A stretch of DNA of 64,000 bases from Streptomyces sp. TLI_105 (GCF_900105415.1 NZ_FNSM01000001.1:3138501-3202500), one strand, 5' to 3'; positions 7,901 through 16,620 are shown, counted from the stretch's first letter. Program-made: numbers and translations. Notes: generated by a model from the sequence alone, not told the origin.

Positions 7901-9049
7901 TCAGCCGCGGGCGCCGGCCGCCCGGCGGCGCAGGACGACGAAGCCGAGGCCCGCGGCGGCGAGCGAGGCCGCGCCCGCGCCGACCGCGATCAGCGCGGTG
8001 GAGTCGTCCTCGGTGGCGAACTCGGCGCCGGCCGCGACGCCGCCCTGGGGGATCACCGAGGTCTGGCCGGTGTTCGTGGCGGCGATGTTGCCGTTGCCGG
8101 CGGGGGTGCCCTTCTCACCGCAGCCCTTGGGGAGCTTCGGGAAGTCGCTCCAACGCTCCTTCGGCGTCTCGACGCTCTGGACGCGCTGGCCGAGGAGCGG
8201 GGTGAGGGTGTCCGCGCCCTTGATCCGGAGGCCGAAGGGGCTCAGGCCGGGGCGGTCGCGGTCGACGGCGTCCATGACCTGGCCGTCGGGGTCGATCATG
8301 ACCGCCGTCGGGCCCTTCTTCAGGTCGTTGGTGAGGACGATCCGCCAGCGCCTGCCGAAGTCCGCGGCGATGACCTCCCGGACGGTGCACTCGCCGGTCT
8401 TGACCGGTCCGGTCAGCTCGGGGACCGAGGCGGGGACCGAGGCGTCGAAGCACTCGACGGGCAGCCGGGTGAAGGCGTGCCAGGTGTAGGGGACGCCGCC
8501 CTGGGGGCGGTCGCCGAGGCCCGGGTAGCGGCTGTGGGCGTCCTGGATGGTGAGGCCGTAGCGGGCGTTGTCGGGGTGGTCGCGGTCCACGGTGGCGATG
8601 ACGGTGCCGTTCGCGTCCTTGAGGACGGCCTTCGGGCCCTTCTTCGCGTCGTGGGTGAGCGTCAGGGTCATGTCGTAGGGGCCGGCGGCGGCGATGACCC
8701 ACTCGGCGGTGCAGGGGCCGAGCATGACGGCCGGACCGGGCTTGGGGCCACGGGTCGCCGGGGCGGGGGCCTCCTCGGACGGCTTGGCGGAGGGCTTCGC
8801 CTCGGGCTTCGCGGTCGGCTCGGTGCCGGGCTTCGCCGGGGTCCCGGCGGCGGGGCCGGCCGCCGGGTCCGCGGGGGCCTCGGCGGACGGTTCGGCGGAC
8901 GGCTGCGCAGCGGACTTCGCATCGGTCACGGGGCTGACGGCGGTCGGGCCGTCGGCGGCGAAGGCCGCACCGGCGGCGAGGGCCGGGGCGGTGATCGCGA
9001 CACCCGCGACGAGGGCGGTGGCGATGGCGGTGCGAAGGGCGGTGCGCAT
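7901..9049 (-). CDS. Secreted protein with duplicated domain and C-terminal membrane anchor
   Basis: The 382-residue protein has a Sec signal peptide ending near residue 31 (ALAAGAAFAA) and a Pro/Ala/Lys/Glu-rich stalk (about 35-100). Two copies of a domain of about 90 residues follow, starting at GPCTAEWVIAA and GECTVREVIAA and both containing DAKKGP/DLKKGP and VDRD. The C-terminus is a hydrophobic helix followed by LRRR. This is the layout of a sortase substrate, but there is no clear LPxTG; the region before the helix reads ATNTGQTSVIPQGGVAAG. The class F sortase is encoded next on the same strand. I do not recognise the repeated domain. Confidence 0.7.
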   Translation of the reverse strand: MRTALRTAIATALVAGVAITAPALAAGAAFAADGPTAVSPVTDAKSAAQPSAEPSAEAPADPAAGPAAGTPAKPGTEPTAKPEAKPSAKPSEEAPAPATRGPKPGPAVMLGPCTAEWVIAAAGPYDMTLTLTHDAKKGPKAVLKDANGTVIATVDRDHPDNARYGLTIQDAHSRYPGLGDRPQGGVPYTWHAFTRLPVECFDASVPASVPELTGPVKTGECTVREVIAADFGRRWRIVLTNDLKKGPTAVMIDPDGQVMDAVDRDRPGLSPFGLRIKGADTLTPLLGQRVQSVETPKERWSDFPKLPKGCGEKGTPAGNGNIAATNTGQTSVIPQGGVAAGAEFATEDDSTALIAVGAGAASLAAAGLGFVVLRRRAAGARG

Positions 9050-9270
9050 AACGACTCCTGTGAGATCAGGCAGGTGGATGGGAGAGTCGCATGCCGCTTT
9101 TTCTCGGTCCGACTGTGTCCGGTGAGGTCTGGCTGGCTGCTGAACGAAAATCTATTGATCTTGTATTCGGGAGCCGTCCGCTCCGCGTCACAGCCGCGTG
9201 ACGGGCATCACCACGCCGGAGGACCCCCTGTGACCTCGGGCTCGATGAACGGGCTCCCCTGTACAGGTCG

Positions 9271-9289
9271 CTACGCGCGTAGATATGCT
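9271..9289 (+). promoter_or_regulatory. deoC promoter with nucleoside-regulon operator
   Basis: CTACGCGCGTAG at 9271-9282 is followed by a TATGCT -10 box at 9284-9289. The GTG of deoC starts 6 nt later, so the operator lies in the -35/-10 spacer and the message is probably leaderless. Confidence 0.7.
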
Positions 9290-9295
9290 CGACTG

Positions 9296-10261
9296 GTGAC
9301 CATGCCCACCACTGCACCCGCAGCTCTCGCATTCGCCGACGTGACCGCGTCCGACAGTGCGCTGCGCCGCTTCCTCCACGGGCTGCCCGGCGTCGACGCC
9401 GTCGGCCTGGAGGCGCGCGCCGCGTCCCTCGGCACCCGCTCGATCAAGACCACGGCCAAGGCGTACGCCATCGACCTGGCCATCTCCATGATCGACCTGA
9501 CGACGCTCGAAGGCGCGGACACCCCGGGCAAGGTCCGGGCGCTCGCCGCCAAGGCCGTCAACCCCGATCCGACCGACCGCACGACCCCGAAGACCGCCGC
9601 CGTCTGCGTCTACCCCGACATGGTGGCCACCGCCAAGGCCGCCGTCGCGGGCTCGGGCGTCAAGGTCGCCTCGGTCGCCACCGCCTTCCCGGCCGGGCGC
9701 GCCGCGCTCCCCGTGAAGCTGGCCGACACCGCCGACGCCATCGCCGCCGGCGCCGACGAGATCGACATGGTCATCGACCGTGGCGCCTTCCTCGCCGGCC
9801 GGTACATGGAGGTGTACGAGCAGATCGCCGCCATCAAGGCCGAGTGCGGCGACCGCGCCCGCCTCAAGGTGATCTTCGAGACCGGCGAGCTCTCCACGTA
9901 CGACAACATCCGCCGCGCCTCCTGGCTCGGCATGATGGCGGGCGCGGACTTCATCAAGACCTCGACCGGCAAGGTCGCGGTCAACGCCACCCCGGCGAAC
10001 ACCCTCCTCATGCTGGAGGCGGTGCGCGACTTCCGCGCCCAGACCGGCGTGCAGATCGGCGTGAAGCCGGCCGGCGGCATCCGCAACACCAAGGAAGCGA
10101 TCAAGTTCCTGGTTCTCGTCAACGAGACCGTGGGCGAGGACTGGCTGGACAACCACTGGTTCCGCTTCGGCGCTTCCAGCCTGCTCAACGACCTGCTGAT
10201 GCAGCGCCAGAAGCTGGCGACCGGCCGTTACTCCGGCCCCGATTACGTGACGGTGGACTGA
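9296..10261 (+). CDS. deoC: Deoxyribose-phosphate aldolase
   Basis: DeoC splits 2-deoxyribose-5-phosphate into glyceraldehyde-3-phosphate and acetaldehyde. The 321-residue sequence shows VASVATAFPAG, ADEIDMVID, the KVIFETGEL segment, the Schiff-base lysine in DFIKTSTGK, and VGIKPAGG-like VGVKPAGGIR (here IGVKPAGGIR). GTG (9296) is preferred because it lies 6 nt after the -10 box; an in-frame ATG at 9302 is the alternative. Two aldehyde dehydrogenase genes follow within 5 nt, which places acetaldehyde removal next to its production. Confidence 0.93.
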   Translation: MTMPTTAPAALAFADVTASDSALRRFLHGLPGVDAVGLEARAASLGTRSIKTTAKAYAIDLAISMIDLTTLEGADTPGKVRALAAKAVNPDPTDRTTPKTAAVCVYPDMVATAKAAVAGSGVKVASVATAFPAGRAALPVKLADTADAIAAGADEIDMVIDRGAFLAGRYMEVYEQIAAIKAECGDRARLKVIFETGELSTYDNIRRASWLGMMAGADFIKTSTGKVAVNATPANTLLMLEAVRDFRAQTGVQIGVKPAGGIRNTKEAIKFLVLVNETVGEDWLDNHWFRFGASSLLNDLLMQRQKLATGRYSGPDYVTVD

Positions 10262-10266
10262 TCAAC

Positions 10267-11703
10267 ATGGCATCTGCATTCGAGTACGCACCGGCACCGG
10301 AGTCGCGCTCGGTCGTCGACATCGCGCCGAGCTACGGCCTGTTCATCGACGGCGAGTTCGTCGAAGCCGCCGACGGCAAGGTCTTCAAGACCGTCTCCCC
10401 CTCCACCGAGGAGGTGCTCTCCGAGGTCGCCCAGGCGGGCGCCGAGGACGTGGACCGCGCGGTGAGGGCGGCGCGCAAGGCCTTCGAGAAGTGGTCGGCG
10501 CTGCCCGGCTCCGAGCGCGCCAAGTACCTCTTCCGGATCGCCCGGATCATCCAGGAGCGCAGCCGCGAGCTGGCCGTCCTGGAGACCCTGGACAACGGCA
10601 AGCCGATCAAGGAGACCCGCGACGCGGACCTCCCGCTGGTCGCCGCGCACTTCTTCTACTACGCGGGCTGGGCCGACAAGCTCGACCACGCGGGCTACGG
10701 CGCGAACCCGCGCCCGCTGGGCGTGGCCGGCCAGGTCATCCCGTGGAACTTCCCGCTGCTGATGCTGGCGTGGAAGATCGCCCCGGCGCTCGCGACCGGC
10801 AACACGGTCGTGCTCAAGCCGGCCGAGACGACCCCGCTCTCCGCCCTGTTCTTCGCGGACATCTGCCGCCAGGCCGGGCTGCCGAAGGGCGTCGTCAACA
10901 TCCTTCCCGGGTACGGGGAGACGGGCGCGGCCCTCGTCGGGCACCCGGACGTGAACAAGGTCGCCTTCACCGGTTCGACCGCCGTCGGCAAGGCCATCGC
11001 GCGCTCGGTCGCCGGCACGGACAAGAAGGTGACCCTGGAGCTGGGCGGCAAGGGCGCCAACATCGTCTTCGACGACGCCCCCATCGACCAGGCCGTCGAG
11101 GGCATCGTCAACGGCATCTTCTTCAACCAGGGCCAGGTCTGCTGCGCGGGCTCGCGCCTCCTCGTCCAGGAGTCGATCCAGGACGAGCTGCTCGACAGCC
11201 TCAAGCGCCGTCTGTCGACGCTCCGCCTCGGCGACCCGCTCGACAAGAACACCGACATCGGCGCGATCAACTCGTCCGAGCAGCTGGCCCGCATCACCTC
11301 GCTGGTGGATGAGGGCGAGGCGGAGGGCGCCGAGCGCTGGACCGCCGCGTGCGAGCTCCCGTCGGCCGGCTACTGGTTCGCCCCGACGCTCTTCACGAAC
11401 GTCACACAGGCGCACCGGATCGCCCGCGACGAGATCTTCGGCCCGGTCCTGTCGGTGCTGTCCTTCCGTACGCCCGACGAGGCCGTCGCCAAGGCCAACA
11501 ACAGCCAGTACGGCCTGTCGGCCGGCATCTGGACGGAGAAGGGCTCCCGCATCCTCGCGGTCGCCAACAAGCTCCGGGCCGGTGTCGTCTGGGCCAACAC
11601 GTTCAACAAGTTCGACCCGACCTCGCCCTTCGGCGGCTACAAGGAGTCGGGCTTCGGCCGCGAGGGCGGCCGCCACGGTCTGGAGGCCTACCTCGATGTC
11701 TGA
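10267..11703 (+). CDS. Aldehyde dehydrogenase (full length)
   Basis: The 478-residue NAD(P)-dependent ALDH has PWNFPLLM in the cofactor domain, the FTGST coenzyme turn, the LELGGKGANIVF segment with the general-base Glu, and the catalytic Cys in FNQGQVCCAGSRL. The C-terminal PFGGYKESGFGRE motif is intact. It starts 5 nt after the deoC stop with no good ribosome binding site, so it is probably translationally coupled. Given the neighbour, acetaldehyde from DeoC is the likely substrate (inference). Confidence 0.9.
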   Translation: MASAFEYAPAPESRSVVDIAPSYGLFIDGEFVEAADGKVFKTVSPSTEEVLSEVAQAGAEDVDRAVRAARKAFEKWSALPGSERAKYLFRIARIIQERSRELAVLETLDNGKPIKETRDADLPLVAAHFFYYAGWADKLDHAGYGANPRPLGVAGQVIPWNFPLLMLAWKIAPALATGNTVVLKPAETTPLSALFFADICRQAGLPKGVVNILPGYGETGAALVGHPDVNKVAFTGSTAVGKAIARSVAGTDKKVTLELGGKGANIVFDDAPIDQAVEGIVNGIFFNQGQVCCAGSRLLVQESIQDELLDSLKRRLSTLRLGDPLDKNTDIGAINSSEQLARITSLVDEGEAEGAERWTAACELPSAGYWFAPTLFTNVTQAHRIARDEIFGPVLSVLSFRTPDEAVAKANNSQYGLSAGIWTEKGSRILAVANKLRAGVVWANTFNKFDPTSPFGGYKESGFGREGGRHGLEAYLDV

Positions 11704-12589
11704 TGTGACGCGCCTCAGTGTCTTCAAGACCTACAAGCTGTACGTCGGGGGCAAGTTCCCCCGCTCCGAGAGCGGCCGGGTGTACGAGGTGACGGACTCC
11801 AAGGGCAAGTGGCTGGCGAACGCGCCGCTCTCCTCCCGCAAGGACGCCCGTGACGCGGTCGTCGCCGCGCGCAAGGCCTTCGGCGGCTGGGCGGGCGCCA
11901 CCGCGTACAACCGCGGCCAGATCCTCTACCGCGTCGCCGAGATGCTGGAGGGGCGCAAGGGCCAGTTCGTGCACGAGGTCGCGCACGCGGAGGGCCTGTC
12001 CAAGAACAAGGCGGCCGAGGTCGTCGAGGCGGCCATCGACCGCTGGGTCTGGTACGCGGGCTGGACCGACAAGATCGCCCAGGTCGTGGGCGGCGCGAAC
12101 CCGGTCGCGGGCCCGTACTTCAACCTGTCGACCCCGGAGCCGACGGGCGTCGTGACGGTCGTGGCCCCGCAGGACTCGTCCTTCCTCGGCCTGGTCTCGG
12201 TGATCGCCCCGGTGATCGCGACGGGCAACACGGCCGTCGTCATCGCCAGCGAGAAGGCCCCGCTCCCGGCGCTCTCGCTGGGCGAGGTCCTGGCCACCTC
12301 CGACCTCCCCGGCGGCGTGGTCAACATCCTCTCCGGCAAGGCCTCCGAGATGGGCCCGCACCTCGCGGCCCACCAGGACGTCAACGCCATCGACCTGACG
12401 GGCGCGACCGAGGGCGACCTGGCCCGCGACCTGGAGATCGCGGCGGCGGACAACCTGAAGCGCGTCCTGCGCCCCCGCACCGAGGACTTCACCGAGTCCC
12501 CCGGCACGGACCGCATGACCGCCTTCCTGGAGACGAAGACGGTCTGGCACCCCACGGGTTCGCTGGGCGCGAGCGGCTCCTCGTACTAG
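11696..12589 (+). CDS. Half-length aldehyde dehydrogenase paralogue lacking the catalytic cysteine
   Basis: The 297-residue protein overlaps the upstream ALDH by 8 nt. It has the N-terminal ALDH fold (KLYVGGKFPRSESGR, AGWTDKIAQVVGG, VVAPQDSSFLG) and the coenzyme-turn equivalent DLTGATEG. It ends shortly after, so the usual LELGGK glutamate and the catalytic cysteine domain are missing. The C-terminus is unique (FLETKTVWHPTGSLGASGSSY). Codon use is normal and no frameshift is apparent, so it looks like a maintained gene. It may be a partner subunit of the full-length enzyme (inference). Confidence 0.85.
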   Translation: MSDVTRLSVFKTYKLYVGGKFPRSESGRVYEVTDSKGKWLANAPLSSRKDARDAVVAARKAFGGWAGATAYNRGQILYRVAEMLEGRKGQFVHEVAHAEGLSKNKAAEVVEAAIDRWVWYAGWTDKIAQVVGGANPVAGPYFNLSTPEPTGVVTVVAPQDSSFLGLVSVIAPVIATGNTAVVIASEKAPLPALSLGEVLATSDLPGGVVNILSGKASEMGPHLAAHQDVNAIDLTGATEGDLARDLEIAAADNLKRVLRPRTEDFTESPGTDRMTAFLETKTVWHPTGSLGASGSSY

Positions 12590-12625
12590 CGAGCGGCTCC
12601 TCGTACCGGCCGGCACCGGTGGAGG

Positions 12626-12663
12626 ACGGCCCCCGGGCAGCAGCACTGCCCGGGGGCCGTTCT
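12626..12663 (+). terminator. Terminator of the deoC-ALDH operon
   Basis: A perfect 15-bp stem (ACGGCCCCCGGGCAG and complement) with loop CAGCA is followed by TTCT, 37 bp after the last stop. Confidence 0.85.
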
Positions 12664-12779
12664 CCGTTCCCCTCCCCACGGGTCTTGCCCCGCCGCCCAG
12701 GCCGATCGCAAGATCCAGTGGTGATCCTTCGTGGCGGGGACAGGAGCGGAGGAGACGTGAGCGGAGGGGCCGGTACGTC

Positions 12780-14099
12780 ATGGGGGCACTGATCAAGGGA
12801 GGCAACGCCTTCGTCCCCACCGTGCCGCTGCGCATGGCCGTGCGCGGCGCCGTCGACGTCGCGGCACTGCTGCTGACGGAGCGGGGCCGGGTCCGGGGGG
12901 ACGCGGACATCGTGTTCCACGGCGCCCCGGTCCACCCGTCGGGCGCCGTGCGGCTCGTCGGCGGCGAGGAGGGCGCGGTGTGGCTGGAGACCGGGCTCAC
13001 GGCGGTCGAGGAGGACGTCTCCCGCGTCCTCGTGGTCGTGTCGACGGAGAACGGCGCGCTGCGGGACGTGGACGGGCTGTCCGTGGAGGCGTTCGCGCCG
13101 GACGGCTCCTCGGTCGCGCGCTACGACACGACCGACGCCGGCGGCGAGACCGCGATGGTGCTCGCGGAGCTGTACCGGCGCGCGGGCGGCTGGAAGTTCC
13201 GCGCGGTGGGCCAGGGCTACCTGAACGGCCTCGAAGGCCTGGCGGTGGACCACGGGGTGGACGTGGCGGAGGAACCCCCGGCGAAGCCCCTGCCCCCGGA
13301 GCCCCAGGACCCAGAACCCCGGACACCAGAACCCCGGTCCCCGGAGGTCCGGGCCCCGGAGGTCCGGGCCCCGGAGGTCCCGTTCCGGCTCCCGACGGCT
13401 CCGGCCCCGGCTCCGTACTCCTCCCCCACACCGGTGCCGGACTGGACGTTCGGCGGCTTCTTCGAGCCGCACACGCGCAGCGGCCCGGGCAACGACGTGA
13501 TCACCGTGAAGGACCTCCCGCCCGGCCCGGTCGTGGTCGAACTCGCCGTCGACGGCGACGGGTACACGGGGCTGTGGCCGCTCGACCGGCTCAACAAGCA
13601 GGGGAGCAGCCTCGTCAACAGCACGCAGGAGAACTTCCGGGGCCGCCTGCTCGTCTCCGTACCGGAGAACGGACGGCTTCGGCTGAAACTGCGGGCGGAC
13701 GGCCCCTGGGAGATGCGGGTCCTGCCGCTGGCGGCCGCCCGGCGCCTGACCGAGGACCGGCTGGAGTGCGAGGGTCCGGACGTCCTGCTGCACACCGGGG
13801 GAACGGCCGATGCCGTCTTCCGCTACAAGGGCGACGACAACTTCATCGTCTACGTCTACGAACTGGCGGAGCACGACGACCCCACCAGCCTCCCGAGCCC
13901 CGGGAGTTCCGCCGTCAACGAGATCGGCCGGCGCCGGGAGACCGTCCCGCTGCCCGAGGGCCCCGTCATCGTCCACCTCATGCGGGCGGACGGGCCGTGG
14001 CACGCGCGCCTGAAGGAGGTACGGCCACACAGCGGCGTCCCCGGCAAGGCGCCCGAGCCCCGCAGGGCACAGGGCCGGCTCCGGTGGGGCAGGCGCTGA
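12780..14099 (+). CDS. TerD-domain protein with proline-rich linker and beta-rich C-terminal domains
   Basis: Residues about 1-165 form a TerD domain (GALIKGGNAFVPT..., DGSSVARYD...). A Pro/Glu/Arg linker with repeats of PEVRAPEVRAPE type follows (about 175-215). The remainder, about 220 residues, holds two related segments that each end in RADGPW (EMRVLPL and HARLKEV). TerD proteins bind calcium and belong to tellurium-resistance/stress systems. The C-terminal part resembles no family I can name. ATG (12780) is the first start consistent with the TerD N-terminus. It is a single gene between a terminator and a convergent small gene. Confidence 0.8.
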   Translation: MGALIKGGNAFVPTVPLRMAVRGAVDVAALLLTERGRVRGDADIVFHGAPVHPSGAVRLVGGEEGAVWLETGLTAVEEDVSRVLVVVSTENGALRDVDGLSVEAFAPDGSSVARYDTTDAGGETAMVLAELYRRAGGWKFRAVGQGYLNGLEGLAVDHGVDVAEEPPAKPLPPEPQDPEPRTPEPRSPEVRAPEVRAPEVPFRLPTAPAPAPYSSPTPVPDWTFGGFFEPHTRSGPGNDVITVKDLPPGPVVVELAVDGDGYTGLWPLDRLNKQGSSLVNSTQENFRGRLLVSVPENGRLRLKLRADGPWEMRVLPLAAARRLTEDRLECEGPDVLLHTGGTADAVFRYKGDDNFIVYVYELAEHDDPTSLPSPGSSAVNEIGRRRETVPLPEGPVIVHLMRADGPWHARLKEVRPHSGVPGKAPEPRRAQGRLRWGRR

Positions 14100-14123
14100 A
14101 CCTCCGCGCGCCTCGTCGCCGTC

Positions 14124-14522
14124 CTACGGCAGCAGCCCCTGGGTCACGCCACCGACCAGCGGCAGATCGGCGACCGCGCCGCCCTTCGTGACGTGGTCGG
14201 TGACCAGGTTCGTGCCGACCGGCTTGAAGTCGGCGACCTGCGTGCCGAGGCCGTTGTCGAGCGGGTCGACGCCGGTGTTGGCCAGCGGGTCGAGCTGAAG
14301 CCGGGTCAGCGGGCCCACCCCGTGGGTGACGCCGTCCAGCGCGCCCGCCCCGGCCGCGCCGGCGTCCGTCCGGCTCAACGAGTCGAGGGGCAGCGGGACC
14401 GGCGCGGCGGCCTGCGCCCCGGCACCCGCGCCGATCATCGCGGCGCCCGCCGCCGTGACGGTGAGACCGGCCTTGAGCAGGGCGCTGCGGCGGGGGGTCC
14501 GGGGGGCTGCGTGACGCGCCAT
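14124..14522 (-). CDS. Small secreted protein
   Basis: The 132-residue product has an Arg-rich N-terminus and hydrophobic core (LLKAGLTVTAAGAAMIGAGAGAQA), a typical Sec signal. A mature part rich in Leu, Gly, Asp and Pro follows and begins AAPVPLPLDSL. No catalytic motif is visible. A second small secreted protein (21339-21704) has the same start of mature chain (AAPSLPLDADAL) and composition, so the two may belong to one loose family. The start is supported by GGAAGGA 6 nt upstream. Function unknown. Confidence 0.75.
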   Translation of the reverse strand: MARHAAPRTPRRSALLKAGLTVTAAGAAMIGAGAGAQAAAPVPLPLDSLSRTDAGAAGAGALDGVTHGVGPLTRLQLDPLANTGVDPLDNGLGTQVADFKPVGTNLVTDHVTKGGAVADLPLVGGVTQGLLP

Positions 14523-14640
14523 GGAGATCCTTCCAAGGGGTGAGCGAGCGGGCACCGACAGTAGTCGAGGTGTGATGCTCGATACCAACGGCCTTCCTCG
14601 GTGGTCCCCTGTACGGGGGAATGCCTCACACTGGTGTTCC

Positions 14641-15270
14641 GTGAGTTCCCAACCGATCCCGATCCGGGTCGTCCTGCTCGCGGGCCCCTCCGGCTCCGGC
14701 AAGTCGTCCCTCGCCGCCCTCGCCGGCCTCCCGGTCCTGCGCCTCGACGACTTCTACAAGGACGGCGACGACCCGTCGCTCCCGCTCGTCGACGGCAGTA
14801 CGGACATCGACTGGGACTCCCCACGGTCCTGGGACGCGGACGCCGCCGTCGCCGCGATCGTCGAGCTGTGCCGTACGGGACGGACCGACGTCCCCGTGTA
14901 CGACATCGCCACCAGCTCCCGGGTGGACCACGAGCTGCTCGACATCGCACGGACCCCGCTCTTCGTGGCGGAGGGCATCTTCGCGGCCGAGATCGTGACC
15001 CGCTGCCGCGAACTGGACGTCCTCGCGGACGCGCTGTGCCTGCGCGGCCGCCCCTCGACGACCTTCCGCCGCCGGCTCCTGCGCGACCTCCGCGAGGGCC
15101 GCAAGTCCGTCCCGTTCCTGCTGCGTCGCGGCTGGCGCCTGATGCGCGCCGAGCGCGCGATCGTCGCCCGCCAGACCGCCCTGGGCGCGCACCCCTGCGC
15201 GAAGCCGGAGGCGCTGGGTCGGCTGGCGGCAGCGGCGGCGGGCCGCCACCGCACTCCGGCGCCGAACTGA
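14641..15270 (+). CDS. Uridine kinase-like P-loop kinase
   Basis: The 209-residue protein has a Walker A motif GPSGSGKSS at residues 15-23, the LRLDDFYKDGDDPSLP segment typical of uridine/cytidine kinases, and a DIDWDSPRSWD segment. It would phosphorylate a pyrimidine nucleoside, or a related small molecule, using ATP. No copy of the nucleoside palindrome is seen at its promoter, so it may not belong to the catabolic regulon. GTG (14641) directly precedes the first beta strand. Confidence 0.8.
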   Translation: MSSQPIPIRVVLLAGPSGSGKSSLAALAGLPVLRLDDFYKDGDDPSLPLVDGSTDIDWDSPRSWDADAAVAAIVELCRTGRTDVPVYDIATSSRVDHELLDIARTPLFVAEGIFAAEIVTRCRELDVLADALCLRGRPSTTFRRRLLRDLREGRKSVPFLLRRGWRLMRAERAIVARQTALGAHPCAKPEALGRLAAAAAGRHRTPAPN

Positions 15271-15289
15271 CCGCCCCGTCCCCCGTGTG

Positions 15290-15665
15290 GGGCCCGCGCC
15301 TGGTGGGGCGGTGCCCCCGCCCGTGTGGGCGGCGCCCGCTGTGCAGTGCCCTTCCCGCCACCCCCGTGTGGGCAATCGTCCCGCTGGGGCGAGGGGGTCC
15401 CCCCTGCTCGAGCGAAGCCGAGAGCTTGGGGGAGGGTGGGCACACGGGACGGCGCCCTCAGCGGCGCCCCCGCGTTCCGCGCCTGGACCCGCACCACGTG
15501 GTGCGGCGCGCATCCGGTGCGGGTTCAGGCGCGGGAGCCTCGGGCGCCGGCAAGGGGCGCCGTTCCGTTGTGCCCACCCGTTCCGCCCCAGCGGAACGAC
15601 TGCCCACAACGGGGGTGGGCAGGGCACTGCTCCAGTCGGCGCGCCCACAACGGGGGCGGGGCGCG
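15290..15665. repeat. Large imperfect palindrome, copy 1
   Basis: The non-coding stretch reads as one long imperfect inverted repeat centred near GCACCACGTGGTGC (15491-15504). Matching arm pairs include GCGCCTGGACCCGCACC / GGTGCGGGTTCAGGCGC, GGTGGGCACACGGGACGGCG with its complement near 15555-15585, GTGGGCAATCGTCCCGCTGG near 15368 with its complement near 15580-15607, and outer arms around GTGCAGTGCCC. Bases 15366-15457 recur almost exactly at 19858-19950. No gene is seen. Confidence 0.75.
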
Positions 15666-15670
15666 ACATG

Positions 15671-15720
15671 ACGACGCGGGTGGTACGAGCCCCCCGGCTC
15701 GTACCACCCGCGTCGTGTTT
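15671..15720. terminator. Bidirectional terminator between uridine kinase-like gene and sigQ
   Basis: A perfect 21-bp stem (arm ACGACGCGGGTGGTACGAGC plus C, and complement) with a 4-nt loop is followed by GTTT on the + strand. It serves both the rightward kinase gene and leftward sigQ. Confidence 0.8.
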
Positions 15721-15796
15721 CCCCGTACCCCCGTACGGTCCCCCCGTACGCCCACAGACCGCCGTATCCCCCGTCGGCCCGAGGCTCCCCCGACCT

Positions 15797-16519
15797 TCAG
15801 GCCACCAGCTCGCCGAAGGACTCCTCCTCGTCACGGCCGAAGCTCAGCACCTCGTCCTCGCGCAGTCGCCGCAGCGAGCGCCAGATGCTCGACTTCACCG
15901 TGCCGACACTGATGTCCAGGATCTCCGCGATCTCCGGATCGGTCCGGCCCTCGTAGTAGCGCAGCACCAGCATCGTCCGCTGGAGCTCGGGCAGGCGGGC
16001 CAGGGCCTGCCACAGGACCGCGCGCAGCTCGGTGCCCCGCATGGCGTCCGTCTCGCCGACCGTCTCCGGCAGCTCCTCGGTCGGGTACTCGTTGAGCTTG
16101 CGCCGGCGCCAGGCGCTGATGTGCAGGTTGGTCATGGTGCGACGCAGGTACCCGCCGACGGCGGCCTTGTCGCTGATCCGGTCCCAGGCGCGGTACGTGG
16201 AGAACAGCGCGCTCTGGAGCAGGTCCTCGGCCTCGAATCGGTCACCGGTGAGGTGGTAGGCGGTGGCGTACAGGGAGGCACGTCGCTCCTGGACGTAAGC
16301 CGTGAACTCGGCTTCCGAACAGCCGGAGCGCTCCCCCGTGACCTCCCCGTACGCCGCTCCCCCGTCAGCAACGGCCACCATGTACGGCGCCTTGCGCTGA
16401 CGCCCGACGCTGCGAACGCACCCCCGCCCGTTCACACCGCCGGACTTCTCCGTGCTCCGCACGACGTCGTGGAGACGCGTGACAACTGCGCTTGAGGTGG
16501 TGCTGTGCAGTGCGTTCAT
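15797..16519 (-). CDS. sigQ: RNA polymerase sigma factor SigQ
   Basis: This 240-residue ECF/SigE-like sigma factor has region 2 at about residues 75-145 (LYATAYHLTGDRFEAEDLLQ, RTMTNLHISAWRRR) and region 4 at about 165-225 (LPELQRTMLVLRYYEGRTDPEIAEILDISVGTVKSSIWR). It has a long N-terminal extension. It is divergent from afsQ1, exactly as in S. coelicolor, where sigQ is an AfsQ1 target. An AfsQ1 box lies in the shared promoter space. The ATG at 16519 gives an N-terminus (MNALHSTTSSAVV) that is plausible but not fixed by an ideal ribosome binding site. Confidence 0.9.
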   Translation of the reverse strand: MNALHSTTSSAVVTRLHDVVRSTEKSGGVNGRGCVRSVGRQRKAPYMVAVADGGAAYGEVTGERSGCSEAEFTAYVQERRASLYATAYHLTGDRFEAEDLLQSALFSTYRAWDRISDKAAVGGYLRRTMTNLHISAWRRRKLNEYPTEELPETVGETDAMRGTELRAVLWQALARLPELQRTMLVLRYYEGRTDPEIAEILDISVGTVKSSIWRSLRRLREDEVLSFGRDEEESFGELVA

Positions 16520-16604
16520 CTCGCGCCCCCCGTCGGTTGGAGTGTGTTTCGGTCCGTGTGCCAAGAAGCTTGCCCCCCGGACTTCATGGCGTTGTCCGCC
16601 GACT

Positions 16605-16620
16605 GTCACAGCCGTGTCAC
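16605..16620. promoter_or_regulatory. AfsQ1 binding site between sigQ and afsQ1
   Basis: GTCAC-agccgt-GTCAC is an exact match to the established AfsQ1 consensus, two GTnAC repeats separated by 6 nt. It lies in the 168-bp divergent sigQ/afsQ1 space and could act on both promoters. Confidence 0.8.
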
